Origin: Endobugula sp965225895
Lineage (GTDB): Bacteria > Pseudomonadota > Gammaproteobacteria > Pseudomonadales > Cellvibrionaceae
Direction: 5' to 3'
DNA length: 64,000 nt
NCBI GenBank assembly: GCA_965225895.1
Contig: CBDDBR010000011.1
Coordinates: 1,736,001-1,800,000 of the forward strand
Every line of letters starts with the position of its first letter. Position 1 is the first letter of the stretch. Both the position numbers and the translations under genes were made by a program. Shown one piece after another: positions 16,987-26,130 of this stretch. The notes below the pieces were generated by a model. That model did not search any database. It was not told the origin of the DNA and saw nothing but the letters and a program-made list of their open reading frames with translations.

Positions 16987-18408
16987 ATGTCTCTATATAC
17001 TTCCTTTTTTGCAGTTCTTGCCTGCTTGATATCACCCATGGCGCTAGCCAGTGGTTCGGCAGATTTAACCTCGTCTAGCATTGGCTATATTTGCCTTGCA
17101 ATTTTTGCCATGGCTTACATATTAGTTATTGGTGAAGAGTACTTACATTTACGTAAGTCGAAGCCCGTATTATTAGCAGCTGGCTTAATTTGGATCCTCA
17201 TTGCCATTAGTACACTCGGTACCGATGCTGCACATAACGTAGAAGATGCGTTACGTCACAACCTATTAGAGTATGCCGAGCTATTGCTCTTTTTATTAGT
17301 TGCCATGACTTACATTGCCGCACTAGAAGAAAGAAAACTGTTTGATTGGTTACGTGTCTGGCTAGTATCTAAAGGCTTAAGCTACAAACAATTATTCTGG
17401 ACAACAGGCTTTTTATCCTTTTTTATATCTCCTATTGCCGATAACTTAACGACCGCTCTCGTGATGTGTGCCGTGATTATGGCTGTTGCTAAAAACAACA
17501 ACGCTTTCGTTAGCATTAGCTGTATTAACATTGTGGTTGCTGCCAATGCAGGCGGTGCTTTCAGCCCATTTGGTGATATCACTACACTGATGGTTTGGCA
17601 GAAAGGTATCGTTGACTTCTCTCAATTCTTTGTACTGTTCTTCCCATCACTCGTGAATTTCTTAATTCCCGCAGCGATTATGAGCTTTTTCATCACCTCT
17701 GATATGCCTGAACAATCTGGTGAAACTATCGAGATGAAACGCGGCGCAAAAACAATGGTGTTATTATTTTTAGCGACCATTCTTACCGCTATCTTGTGCC
17801 ACACATTCCTACACTTGCCTCCAGTTTTCGGCATGATGACAGGCTTAGCATACCTTCAATTCTATGGCTTCTACCTGAAGAAAACGCTACCTAAATCACT
17901 TGAGAAAAAACGCCAAAAATTCTCTAACGACCCTAAGAAATTAGAAAGCTTGAATGAAATTGCGCCATTTGATGTGTTTGCTCACGTACAACGCGCAGAG
18001 TGGGATACATTAATGTTCTTCTACGGTGTAGTGATGTGCGTAGGCGGCTTAGGTTTCTTAGGCTATTTATCACTTGCGTCAGAAGTAATGTATACACAAT
18101 GGAACCCGCTATACGCCAACATTACGGTAGGTGTACTTTCAGCGATCGTTGATAACATTCCTGTTATGTTTGCGGTACTTACCATGCTGCCTGAGATGGA
18201 CTTAGGCCAATGGTTACTAGTAACTCTAACCGCTGGTGTAGGTGGTAGCTTACTATCTATTGGCTCTGCTGCTGGTGTTGCCTTAATGGGGCAAGCCGCA
18301 GGCAAATACACGTTCTTTAGCCACCTAAAATGGACACCTGTGATTGCACTAGGTTATATCGCAAGTATTTACTGCCATTTATGGATCAATGCAGAACTGT
18401 TTACCTAA
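16987..18408 (+). CDS. nhaD: Na+/H+ antiporter NhaD
   Basis: Inner-membrane exchanger that expels Na+ (or Li+) for H+, usual in marine and halophilic bacteria. The 473-aa protein starts with a likely cleaved signal-like segment (LACLISPMALASGS) and has about twelve hydrophobic helices. Conserved NhaD/ion-transporter blocks are GTDAAHNVEDALRHNLLEYAELLLFLLVAMTYI (read in parts), SPIADNLTTALVM, NAGGAFSPFGDITTLMVW and VDNIPVMFAVL. A long leader with possible RNA structure precedes it and a hairpin follows it. Confidence 0.94.
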   Translation: MSLYTSFFAVLACLISPMALASGSADLTSSSIGYICLAIFAMAYILVIGEEYLHLRKSKPVLLAAGLIWILIAISTLGTDAAHNVEDALRHNLLEYAELLLFLLVAMTYIAALEERKLFDWLRVWLVSKGLSYKQLFWTTGFLSFFISPIADNLTTALVMCAVIMAVAKNNNAFVSISCINIVVAANAGGAFSPFGDITTLMVWQKGIVDFSQFFVLFFPSLVNFLIPAAIMSFFITSDMPEQSGETIEMKRGAKTMVLLFLATILTAILCHTFLHLPPVFGMMTGLAYLQFYGFYLKKTLPKSLEKKRQKFSNDPKKLESLNEIAPFDVFAHVQRAEWDTLMFFYGVVMCVGGLGFLGYLSLASEVMYTQWNPLYANITVGVLSAIVDNIPVMFAVLTMLPEMDLGQWLLVTLTAGVGGSLLSIGSAAGVALMGQAAGKYTFFSHLKWTPVIALGYIASIYCHLWINAELFT

Positions 18409-18423
18409 TATTTAAATCATATA

Positions 18424-18461
18424 CCCCTTTATTGGTACTATTCATGGTATCAATAAAGGGG
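18424..18461 (+). terminator. Hairpin after nhaD
   Basis: CCCCTTTATTG (18424-18434) pairs with CAATAAAGGGG (18451-18461), 16 nt past the nhaD stop. A T-run (TTTTTT) follows about 13 nt later. Confidence 0.6.
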
Positions 18462-18580
18462 GCTCCCCACTCTTTTTTCTACTCACCGTTCCCGCCTTAA
18501 TCCAGAAAAATATTAGCAAATCATCTGATCTGAACTATCCTAAAAAGTACACCTAGCATTAAGTAGTAGAGGATATTTTT

Positions 18581-19405
18581 GTGGATCTAAATCATCTTAT
18601 TTCAAACGCACAACACATGCCTAACATTCCCAAAGTTGTACAAGAGCTCATAGAAAGCTTTGGCAATGAAAGCGTAGATAGCAACGAAGTCGCTGAAAAA
18701 CTCAATAAAGATCAAGCCATGACCGCCAAAGTATTGCGCATGGCAAATTCATCAAAGTACGGCGGTCACCGCAACATTGGGTCGGTTAATGATGCCGTCG
18801 TATTACTTGGATTTAACGCCTTACGCACCATGGTATTATCATCAGGACTCACCAGTGCATTCCCAACCCCCGAAGGCTTTAACATTAAAGACTTTTGGAT
18901 CAAAAGCTTTACTGTCGCATCTATGTGTAAATGGCTGGCAAAGCACGTACCCAATACCGATGCTGAAATTGCATTTACCTGCGGTATGATTCACGACATT
19001 GGCGGTTTACTTACCCATATTTTAGTCAGCGATGAAGCGCAAGAAATTGATCGAGTGGTTGAAAAAGGCGCCAACAGGGTTGAGATGGAAGACAGCCGCT
19101 TAGGCTTTAATTTTACCGAAGCAGGCGCAGAATTAGCGCATCGCTGGAAATTCCCTGAAGACATTGTGAATGGCATTAAACACCAATTACAGCCTCAGGT
19201 TGATGATGAAACGTATGAAAAACTGGCAGGCATTGTCTATATTGCGAAATATCTCTTCGAAAACAGAGAATTAGCCGATGACGAATTTATTGCCAACTTT
19301 CCATCCGAGCAAGGCAAACTACTGAACATGAACATGGTTGCTGTATTAGATAATATTGATGAAGTGAAAGCGCTCGATTCGGGTATGGACGACCTATTAA
19401 ACTAA
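18581..19405 (+). CDS. HDOD-domain signalling protein
   Basis: A 274-aa protein made of one HDOD domain (an HD-related domain found in bacterial regulators). Visible are the N-terminal IPKVVQELIESFGNESVDSNEVAEKLNKDQAMTAKVLRMANSS pattern (read in parts), VNDAVVLLGFNALRTMVLSS, and the degenerate HD motif MIHDIGGLLTHIL. No output domain is fused. Start is a GTG with GAGGA upstream. Alone on its strand. HDOD proteins often act in motility or cyclic-di-GMP circuits, but a partner is not visible. Confidence 0.85.
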   Translation: MDLNHLISNAQHMPNIPKVVQELIESFGNESVDSNEVAEKLNKDQAMTAKVLRMANSSKYGGHRNIGSVNDAVVLLGFNALRTMVLSSGLTSAFPTPEGFNIKDFWIKSFTVASMCKWLAKHVPNTDAEIAFTCGMIHDIGGLLTHILVSDEAQEIDRVVEKGANRVEMEDSRLGFNFTEAGAELAHRWKFPEDIVNGIKHQLQPQVDDETYEKLAGIVYIAKYLFENRELADDEFIANFPSEQGKLLNMNMVAVLDNIDEVKALDSGMDDLLN

Positions 19406-19410
19406 ACCCA

Positions 19411-19818
19411 TTAATGAATAATGGCAAAACCCAAGTTTAACTGAATCAGCGTAATTGCATATAAGCAAAAACTCAAAAACAAACCCGTTATCCATAATAC
19501 AGATAACGGGTTTATTGTTTGGTATATCGTCACAACAATCGTATTAGACGATAAAGCATTAACACCATATTGCCTCATGACTTGTACTGCCACAAGCACC
19601 ATAAATATACCTGATACTAACGCAGCTATACCCCAAAAATGCTGAAGATTCTGCAGCCCATGCCATAAAGCATTCCATAAGCCCATAAAGAACAAAATAG
19701 CCGCAATAGCACTTGCCAAGGTTTTATTATACCGCTGACGACCAAGACTGAATCGAGAAAACGGAGATGCCATAAGCAAACCTAACAGCATAGATACAGT
19801 AACAACAAGCCCCATCAT
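19411..19818 (-). CDS. Small membrane protein of unknown function
   Basis: A 135-aa hydrophobic protein with three or four transmembrane helices (about 5-20, 33-52, 60-81 and 106-128). It is downstream of pyk on the same strand, 35 nt after the pyk stop, so probably cotranscribed. The C-terminal coding part contains a perfect inverted repeat that may terminate the convergent HDOD gene. I recognise no family. Confidence 0.6.
   Translation of the reverse strand: MMGLVVTVSMLLGLLMASPFSRFSLGRQRYNKTLASAIAAILFFMGLWNALWHGLQNLQHFWGIAALVSGIFMVLVAVQVMRQYGVNALSSNTIVVTIYQTINPLSVLWITGLFLSFCLYAITLIQLNLGFAIIH
19481..19513 (+). terminator. Perfect inverted repeat inside the 3' end of a convergent gene
   Basis: AAACCCGTTATC (19481-19492) and GATAACGGGTTT (19502-19513) are exact reverse complements with a 9-nt loop, followed by ATTGTTT on the plus strand. 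It sits 76 nt past the HDOD stop but within the coding region of the opposing membrane-protein gene. Confidence 0.5.
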
Positions 19819-19853
19819 ACGCCCCCTTTAGACGACTCCACTCGTAACAGGTA

Positions 19854-21299
19854 CTATGATGTATCACCAACACGCAACACTTTCATACCATTAGTACCCC
19901 CCTGAAGATTATCGTGATCACCTTTTGTCACAATAACCAAATCACCATCTTCGACTACGCCACGCTGCTTAAGTTCGTCAATTGCACGTAAGTTGGTTGC
20001 ATGAGATGTGACATCATGGGTTTCAAACGCAACAGACTCTACCCCTAAAAATAAAGATACTCTCGCCTGTGTTTTTGGAATACGCGAAAACGCATAAATC
20101 GGTAAATACGAATTAATGCGTGACATTAACAATGTTGTTGAGCCGGTTTCTGTAAAGGCGATGATCGCTTTCACACCCTCAAGATGATTAGCGGTATACA
20201 TTGCCGCCAAACCAATAGATTCATCAATTGCATGAAATTGCTTATCGATACGGTGAGTAGAATGACGCACACTCGGGTCAATCTCTGCACCGCCAATAGC
20301 GCGGCTCATCGCCTTAACAGTTTCTACAGGAAAATTACCTGCTGCCGTTTCACCCGATAGCATCACCGCATCTGTACCATCAAGCACTGCGTTTGCCACA
20401 TCAAAAACCTCTGCTCGTGTAGGCAAGGGGCTGTTAATCATAGACTCCATCATTTGAGTCGCGGTAATCACGCATTTATTTAACATACGGGCACGAGAAA
20501 TAATGCGTTTTTGCACTACCACTAATTCAGCATCACCAATCTCTACGCCTAAATCACCACGCGCCACCATAACAGCATCAGACGCTAAAATGATGGCATC
20601 TAAACTTTCATCATTGGCAACAACTTCGGCACGCTCAATTTTAGCGACAATACCTGCATTACCACCAGCGTCTAGCAATAAATCACGCGCTTGATTTAAA
20701 TCATCGGCAGTACGAGGAAAAGACACCGCCAGATAGTCAACATCGATATCCGCAGCTAAATGAATATCACGCAAGTCCTTCTTTGTAAGTGCTGGCGCAG
20801 ACAAGCCACCGCCTTGCAAATTAATGCCTTTATTATTCGATAACACCCCCGCCACTTCTGAACGACAATAAATTTTATTACCATCTATCGCTTCGATCAG
20901 TAATACCATACGGCCATCATCTAATAATAATAAATCACCCACAGAACAATCTTTAGGCAAGTCTTTATAATCAATACCCACCGCATGTTGCGTGCCTTCA
21001 TCTTTGCCCATATCGGCATCAAGAATAAATTTATCGCCCACCCGCAAGATAACAGAGCCTTCAACAAAACGAGAGATTCGAATTTTTGGCCCCTGCAAAT
21101 CACCCAATACTGCCACTTGCCGATTATGCTTTGATGCCAACTCACGCACTAACTGCGCTCGTTTTTTGTGATCTTCTGCGGCACCATGAGAAAAGTTCAT
21201 TCTCACTACGTTAACCCCAGCAATAATAAGAGACTCTAAAACACCCTCTTTGTCGGTTGCTGGACCTAATGTGGCGACTATTTTGGTACGTCGTTGCAT
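19854..21299 (-). CDS. pyk: Pyruvate kinase
   Basis: Final glycolytic step, phosphoenolpyruvate plus ADP to pyruvate plus ATP. The 481-aa protein starts RRTKIVATLGPATDKEGVLESLI and has NFSHG, the LGDLQGPKIR motif, IVAKIERAEV, VARGDLGVEIG, TATQMMESMI and SGETAAGNFP. The C-terminal allosteric domain is complete. Probably the PykA (AMP/sugar-phosphate-activated) type by general similarity. Transcribed with a small membrane-protein gene behind it. Confidence 0.96.
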   Translation of the reverse strand: MQRRTKIVATLGPATDKEGVLESLIIAGVNVVRMNFSHGAAEDHKKRAQLVRELASKHNRQVAVLGDLQGPKIRISRFVEGSVILRVGDKFILDADMGKDEGTQHAVGIDYKDLPKDCSVGDLLLLDDGRMVLLIEAIDGNKIYCRSEVAGVLSNNKGINLQGGGLSAPALTKKDLRDIHLAADIDVDYLAVSFPRTADDLNQARDLLLDAGGNAGIVAKIERAEVVANDESLDAIILASDAVMVARGDLGVEIGDAELVVVQKRIISRARMLNKCVITATQMMESMINSPLPTRAEVFDVANAVLDGTDAVMLSGETAAGNFPVETVKAMSRAIGGAEIDPSVRHSTHRIDKQFHAIDESIGLAAMYTANHLEGVKAIIAFTETGSTTLLMSRINSYLPIYAFSRIPKTQARVSLFLGVESVAFETHDVTSHATNLRAIDELKQRGVVEDGDLVIVTKGDHDNLQGGTNGMKVLRVGDTS

Positions 21300-21531
21300 A
21301 AATTACTCTCAAGTAAAAGTTTTTAATCGTTTATAGAACAGGAAGGGGCAAGATGAATTTTGCTAATATGACCCACAATAGTCAGACTATCGTTAACATC
21401 TTGCCATACTATAATTTCAGTATATGACACCACGATGAAAAAAGTGCTTATAGTCTACAATAAATGCATCAAGCTATTCTAGCTTACATAAAAAATTATC
21501 GCGCTACACCGCATAAATACTGAAAAAACAG

Positions 21532-21560
21532 TTATTATCGTTCAAAAAAAGCTCTATAAT
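21532..21560 (+). promoter_or_regulatory. Candidate sigma-70 promoter of the aminotransferase gene
   Basis: Perfect -10 box TATAAT (21555-21560) with TTATTA (21532-21537) 17 nt upstream. The gap of 319 bp between pyk and this gene holds divergent promoters only; nothing else was seen. Confidence 0.55.
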
Positions 21561-21618
21561 AGCGTCCGCTTAATTAAGTGCCTTCTTTTCTATTTTTGCA
21601 TATCACTGAGGACTAACC

Positions 21619-22896
21619 TTGAACCTGCAACATGCTTCAACTGAAGAGCTTCGCCAATGGGAAGCCGAACTGTCAAACGAATATAACCAGTATTGCCAAC
21701 AAGCCATTGCCCTTGATTTAACCCGCGGGAAACCATCGAGTGATCAATTATCACTCTCTGATGATCTCGACGGCAGTATCAACAAGGATTATAAAGCGCT
21801 AGATGGAACCGATACACGCAACTACGGCGGACTAGACGGCATTACCGAAGCACGTCAGTTAGGTGCCGATGTACTAGGCGTTAAACTCAACGAAGTATCG
21901 GCACAAGGTAACAGTAGCCTAACGCTCATGTTCTACGCTATGTTTGCTGCTCGCGACTTTGGTTTAGCCTCAAAAACACCATGGAAAACACAAAACACCA
22001 TTAAATTTATTTGCCCCGTACCTGGTTACGATCGCCATTATAGTGTGTGTGAAAAACTAGGGATCGATATGGTAACGGTTCCAATGACCGCCACTGGCCC
22101 AGATATGGATGCTGTAGAAACGCTCATCAAAGAAGATGACAGCATTAAAGGCATGTGGTGCGTTCCTAAATACTCTAACCCTACGGGTGTGATTTATAGC
22201 GACGATACCGTTGAACGCATTGCTAAGCTGGGCACAATTGCGAGCAATAATTTTCTTGTATTTTGGGATAACGCCTATGCTATCCACGACTTTAATGACT
22301 GCAAACCATTAGCCAACGTGATGGACTATGCGCGAACTTATGGTACAGAAAACTCTATTGTACAGTTCGCATCTACATCAAAAATTACTCATGCAGGTGC
22401 AGGCGTTGCGTTTATTGCCTCATCGTCAGAGAACCTAGCAGCATTAAAAGAAGTACTCAGCGTACTGACTATTGGCCCTGATAAAGTCAATCAACTTCGT
22501 CATTTACGCTTATTCCCCGACTACTCTGCGTTACTTGCACACATGCAAAAACATGCAGCTTTACTTAAGCCACGCTTTGAATGTGTTCTCGAACATTTAA
22601 ACAAAGCCTTTAGCGATAATGATTTAGGCGAATGGGAAAGTGTAGAAGGCGGTTACTTTATTTCATTTAATACGCAAGCTGGCCTAGCGAAAAAAATTGT
22701 TCAACTCGCTGCAAATGCAGGTGTAAAACTCACTCCTGCTGGCGCTACATTTCCTTATGGTAATGACCCTAGCGATAACAATATTCGTATTGCACCATCA
22801 GTACCTAGCTTAGACGAAGTAGACCAAGCTATGAAAATTTTTGTAAACTGCGTGAAATTAGCTAGCGTTCAAAAACAATTGGCTCTTTCATCATAA
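21619..22896 (+). CDS. PLP-dependent aminotransferase, aspartate aminotransferase subgroup Ic type
   Basis: A 425-aa fold-type-I aminotransferase. The N-terminal LDLTRGKPSSDQLSLSDDLDG and RNYGGLDGITEARQLGADVLGV are typical of the Corynebacterium-type aspartate aminotransferase group (MocR-like aminotransferase family). The pyridoxal lysine is in FASTSKITHAGAGVAF, and WCVPKYSNPTGVIY and NNIRIAPSVP carry the substrate-binding residues. Start is TTG at 21619 with GAGGA 6 nt upstream. Most likely L-aspartate/2-oxoglutarate transamination; other amino acids are possible. Confidence 0.85.
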   Translation: MNLQHASTEELRQWEAELSNEYNQYCQQAIALDLTRGKPSSDQLSLSDDLDGSINKDYKALDGTDTRNYGGLDGITEARQLGADVLGVKLNEVSAQGNSSLTLMFYAMFAARDFGLASKTPWKTQNTIKFICPVPGYDRHYSVCEKLGIDMVTVPMTATGPDMDAVETLIKEDDSIKGMWCVPKYSNPTGVIYSDDTVERIAKLGTIASNNFLVFWDNAYAIHDFNDCKPLANVMDYARTYGTENSIVQFASTSKITHAGAGVAFIASSSENLAALKEVLSVLTIGPDKVNQLRHLRLFPDYSALLAHMQKHAALLKPRFECVLEHLNKAFSDNDLGEWESVEGGYFISFNTQAGLAKKIVQLAANAGVKLTPAGATFPYGNDPSDNNIRIAPSVPSLDEVDQAMKIFVNCVKLASVQKQLALSS

Positions 22897-22906
22897 TCAA
22901 ACATTA

Positions 22907-22933
22907 CTGCCACTATATTTTTTATAGTGGCAG
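22907..22933 (+). terminator. Hairpin between aminotransferase and small membrane-protein gene
   Basis: CTGCCACTATA (22907-22917) pairs with TATAGTGGCAG (22923-22933) around a T-rich loop. It ends 18 nt before the next start codon and lacks a T-tail after the stem, so partial termination or mRNA processing is possible. Confidence 0.45.
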
Positions 22934-22951
22934 CAATATTAAGGAACAATA

Positions 22952-23230
22952 ATGAAAACTTTTTTACGTAAAGTCTTTAGCCCTTTGCTCAATATTTTTG
23001 AACAAGGCGATGAACCTTATATGTATAGAAGTTTAAGTCGAAAAATATTAATTGTAATGGGACTTTTATTTGCTGGCATTGCCGCATTTGTCATTACCTA
23101 TATTATTCGTAATGAGGCTTACGGATATTTTGCACCCGCCATTATATTTTCTGGCGTAGCCTTAGTCGCTATTATTGTAGGCGGCTTAGGAACAGAACGA
23201 GCGGTTGCAAAAATATGGGGCAATAAATAG
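22952..23230 (+). CDS. Small two-helix membrane protein, unknown
   Basis: A 92-aa protein with an amphipathic start (MKTFLRKVFSPLLNIFEQGDEPYMYRSLSRK) and two transmembrane segments (about 33-52 and 61-80). AAGGAAC precedes the ATG. It lies between the aminotransferase and another small unknown gene on the same strand. I recognise no family. Confidence 0.6.
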   Translation: MKTFLRKVFSPLLNIFEQGDEPYMYRSLSRKILIVMGLLFAGIAAFVITYIIRNEAYGYFAPAIIFSGVALVAIIVGGLGTERAVAKIWGNK

Positions 23231-23313
23231 TTATCACGCTTCACTAGTGTTCTTTATTGATATACCCAGCATTTATTATTCAACACGTCACCTATCATCT
23301 GTAGAGAAAAAAC

Positions 23314-23724
23314 ATGTCATTAACATGGGCCGTTAGCCAAGACACAAACACCTCGCAGCGCATACATTACACACAATGCGCAGGTACCGAAGCCGATACA
23401 CTCAAACACGCTATCGACACAAGCATAGAACAAGCAATTGATTTATTGCCAAAAAATATACAAGATGATTCACTGTACTTTTTGGTGGAATGGCTACAAC
23501 ACAACAACACACTACAAATTGTAGTTACCGATGACACAAAACAAAAAGAAGCGCCTGAAGTTGTACGCTGCACCATTGCACTAGACGACAATAAATGCAG
23601 TGAAAACATAGAAAAAATACAATTTTTAGTGAGAGATCACCTGACAACAAGCGGTGGTTTTATTCGCTTTTCACTTGTCGCCATTTTTGGTTTAGGCGAC
23701 CGTAGTAATATCGACTTACTCTAA
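23314..23724 (+). CDS. Hypothetical protein, unknown
   Basis: A 136-aa soluble acidic protein with no signal peptide. Its most distinctive part is the C-terminus, QFLVRDHLTTSGGFIRFSLV followed by AIFGLGDRSNIDLL, which looks like a conserved motif rather than random sequence. Downstream on the same strand as the two-helix membrane protein, 83 nt apart. Function unknown. Confidence 0.6.
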   Translation: MSLTWAVSQDTNTSQRIHYTQCAGTEADTLKHAIDTSIEQAIDLLPKNIQDDSLYFLVEWLQHNNTLQIVVTDDTKQKEAPEVVRCTIALDDNKCSENIEKIQFLVRDHLTTSGGFIRFSLVAIFGLGDRSNIDLL

Positions 23725-23763
23725 AGAGCATCACTTAAAAATTGATAAAATTAACGCATGACG

Positions 23764-24660
23764 TTACGATTTTTTTATTGCCGTTAGCGCGCTCTCAATA
23801 GTGGAATATTGAAATTCAAAACCTGCTTCAGTTAACGCTTTAGGAATAACTCGCTGCCCTTCGGTTAAAAGCTGAGCTGACTCTCCGAAAATAAAACGCA
23901 ATACAAATTCTGGCATTGGCATAAGGTGAGGACGACACAATATTTTAGCTAATGCACGAGTAAACGTATTATATTTTACTGGCGTTGGTGCCGTTGCATT
24001 CACTGGGCCTTCCATAGATTCAGTGTGAATCATAAATTGAATCAATCGCACCATATCGTCTAAATGCACCCAAGAAAACCATTGCTGCCCTGAAGCAACA
24101 TTGCCCCCTAAACCTAAATGAAACGGCAACCACATTTTTTTCAGTGCGCCACCGTGCTTATCTAACACCACACCTGTACGCATCAAGCATACACGCACAC
24201 CCAAAGATCGTGCTTTTAAGGCCTCAAACTCCCATTCTTGGCATAAAGAGCTAGGAAAACAACGATGGGCTTTTCCCTGCTCATCTAAAACCGTGTCATC
24301 AGGGTGATTACCGTAATAACCAATAGCCGACCCCGTAATCAACACCTTAGGGGGCTGCTCTACTTTTGACATCCACTTAACCAAATGGCGTGTCACATCT
24401 AATCGACTGGCTCTCAGTTGATATTTACGTTTTTTACTCCAGCGCTGATCCATGATCGGCTCACCCGCTAAATTAATAACGGCATCTATCGGCGTATTAA
24501 TATCACGAAAATAATAAACATACTCAACTGAAGAACCTAATATGCGTTTTGCTTTTTCAATATCTCGACAAAAAACAACCACCGTATGGTGATTGTCGCG
24601 CAAGGCTTTAACCAAGGCTTGACCAATAAAACCTGTTCCACCTGTGATTAATATATTCAT
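23764..24660 (-). CDS. TIGR01777-type NAD(P)-dependent epimerase (SDR39U1 family)
   Basis: A 298-aa atypical short-chain dehydrogenase. It begins MNILITGGTGFIGQALVKAL (Rossmann dinucleotide motif) and has INLAGEPIMDQRWSKKRK, ITGSAIGYYGNHPDD and the C-terminal DUF1731-type region ending EFQYSTIESAL. I use the ATG at 24660 with an AGAGG site; the frame is open 12 codons further but without support. Family members are linked to cell division or lipid processes without a proven reaction. Confidence 0.85.
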   Translation of the reverse strand: MNILITGGTGFIGQALVKALRDNHHTVVVFCRDIEKAKRILGSSVEYVYYFRDINTPIDAVINLAGEPIMDQRWSKKRKYQLRASRLDVTRHLVKWMSKVEQPPKVLITGSAIGYYGNHPDDTVLDEQGKAHRCFPSSLCQEWEFEALKARSLGVRVCLMRTGVVLDKHGGALKKMWLPFHLGLGGNVASGQQWFSWVHLDDMVRLIQFMIHTESMEGPVNATAPTPVKYNTFTRALAKILCRPHLMPMPEFVLRFIFGESAQLLTEGQRVIPKALTEAGFEFQYSTIESALTAIKKS

Positions 24661-24715
24661 TATTGCAATACCTCTGCATACCGCTATAAGAGCCAACCTT
24701 TTATAGTGGTAATAT

Positions 24716-25498
24716 TCAATCCAATGAAGTTAAGAAACGCCTCACTACTCTCACAAACATACTGGGTTTTTCTGCATGTAACCAATGATGGGTACCTGCA
24801 ATCACTTTTACGTTTGCACGAGGAAAAAGGCTGACTATTGCCTCTCGATGTTCTGACAATATATACGGCGAGAGTTCACCCTTAATGAACAGTACCTCGC
24901 CATCAAATGGTGGGGTATCAACTGTATTAGCACCAATTAACTGAGGGTAATCTGAGATCAGCCCCTCAAGGTTCATACGCCAACACCAACCCTCATCATT
25001 TTTTTCTAAATTTTTAAGCAAAAAACTACGTACCGATGCTTCCTGCACATGGACTTGCATCGCACTATCAGCTTCTTTGCGCGTATGAATATGGTGCAAA
25101 TCAACCGCTCGAAAAGCATCAAAAACATCTTGATGGCGATGCGGGTAAGCAATCGGAGAAATATCCGCCACAATAAGCTGATTGACCTTATCGGGATGGC
25201 GCAACGCAATTTCCATAGCGACTTTTCCACCTAAGGAATGACCTAGAAAATGAGCGCACTGTAATTCTTGCTCTGCCATCCAATCCACTATGGCATGTGC
25301 CGTATTTTTTAACGTCATGTCTTTCAAATGCGATGAGCGACCATGATTTGGTAAGTCTAACGCATAAATACAATATGTATCGGATAATTGTCGAGCAACA
25401 ACCCCAAGATTTTCTAGCGAGCCAAATAAGCCATGTATAAGAATTAAAGGCGCACCGCTTTCTTGCCCCATACGCTGGTGGTGAATCGACAAGGACAT
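24716..25498 (-). CDS. Alpha/beta-hydrolase esterase, YbfF-like
   Basis: A 260-aa alpha/beta hydrolase. The oxyanion HGLFGSLENLGVVAR lies near residue 23 and the nucleophile elbow is GHSLGGK. The acid is probably in the VADISPIAYPHRHQ/DTPPF part and the catalytic His near the C-terminus (GTHHWLHAEKP). The HGLFGSxxNLG motif is typical of YbfF thioesterase/esterase proteins. It lies 3 nt downstream of the DUF1820 gene, so likely cotranscribed. Natural substrate unknown. Confidence 0.85.
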   Translation of the reverse strand: MSLSIHHQRMGQESGAPLILIHGLFGSLENLGVVARQLSDTYCIYALDLPNHGRSSHLKDMTLKNTAHAIVDWMAEQELQCAHFLGHSLGGKVAMEIALRHPDKVNQLIVADISPIAYPHRHQDVFDAFRAVDLHHIHTRKEADSAMQVHVQEASVRSFLLKNLEKNDEGWCWRMNLEGLISDYPQLIGANTVDTPPFDGEVLFIKGELSPYILSEHREAIVSLFPRANVKVIAGTHHWLHAEKPSMFVRVVRRFLTSLD

Positions 25499-25501
25499 AA
25501 A

Positions 25502-25846
25502 TTAAGAATCGCTATTGGTAGGTTTAGCTATAAAATTTTCACGCGTAGGAAACTGAGCCACCTTATCGGTACCCTTAATATCAGACACTTTAACTTGGCC
25601 TTCTTTTTCTACTTCATCAATACGAATAATAGATTGCATCGGGATGTATGAACGCTTCACACCCGCAAATTCACCTTTTAGTTTTTCTTCTGCAGGGTCA
25701 ACAATCACCTGCGTGTGCTCACCAAATAAAAATTCTTCTAACTCAAGAAAACCAAACATATCACTTTGATAAATACTGCGGGCATAAATTTCGTACACTT
25801 CGCCTTCGTTATAGAAGATCACTTTAAAAATAGATTGCTCTGACAT
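25502..25846 (-). CDS. DUF1820-family protein
   Basis: A 114-aa soluble protein starting SEQSIFKVIFYNEGEVYEIY; it has the SDMFGFLELEEFLFG and YIPMQSIIRIDEVEKEG motifs characteristic of DUF1820. Role unknown; the family is widespread in gammaproteobacteria. Followed by the YbfF-like esterase. Confidence 0.85.
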   Translation of the reverse strand: MSEQSIFKVIFYNEGEVYEIYARSIYQSDMFGFLELEEFLFGEHTQVIVDPAEEKLKGEFAGVKRSYIPMQSIIRIDEVEKEGQVKVSDIKGTDKVAQFPTRENFIAKPTNSDS

Positions 25847-26053
25847 AACACTCTCAATACACCAATATAATTGTTACTCAAATAATTATACCTATTATTA
25901 ACAGCGATAGCTGTAAAGCAACACATCGTAATTGAACAAAATATCAATAATTATCAATTACATATTGATATAAGACGCCGTATTAGGGTTAAATAGCGAC
26001 CTCTATCAGTACAGCGTCATCAAACATTGGCTGATTAGAGAATATTACCTTAT

Positions 26054-26130
26054 GCATCCGTAGCTCAGCTGGATAGAGTAGGTGGCTTCGAACCACTTGG
26101 TCGGGGGTTCGAATCCCTCCGGGTGCACCA
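26054..26130 (+). tRNA. tRNA-Arg (TCG)
   Basis: 77-nt cloverleaf with encoded CCA. Acceptor GCATCCG/CGGGTGC, with the anticodon loop CTTCGAA giving TCG. T-arm GGGGG-TTCGAAT-CCCTC. Its T-arm and 3' end are intact, and no duplicate 3' end was seen nearby. Confidence 0.95.

Noticed and set aside
26054..26130. tRNA-Arg as attachment site of a genomic island
   Set aside because: No repeated 3' tRNA end, integrase or island-like gene content follows; the insertion sequence downstream is a simple single element.
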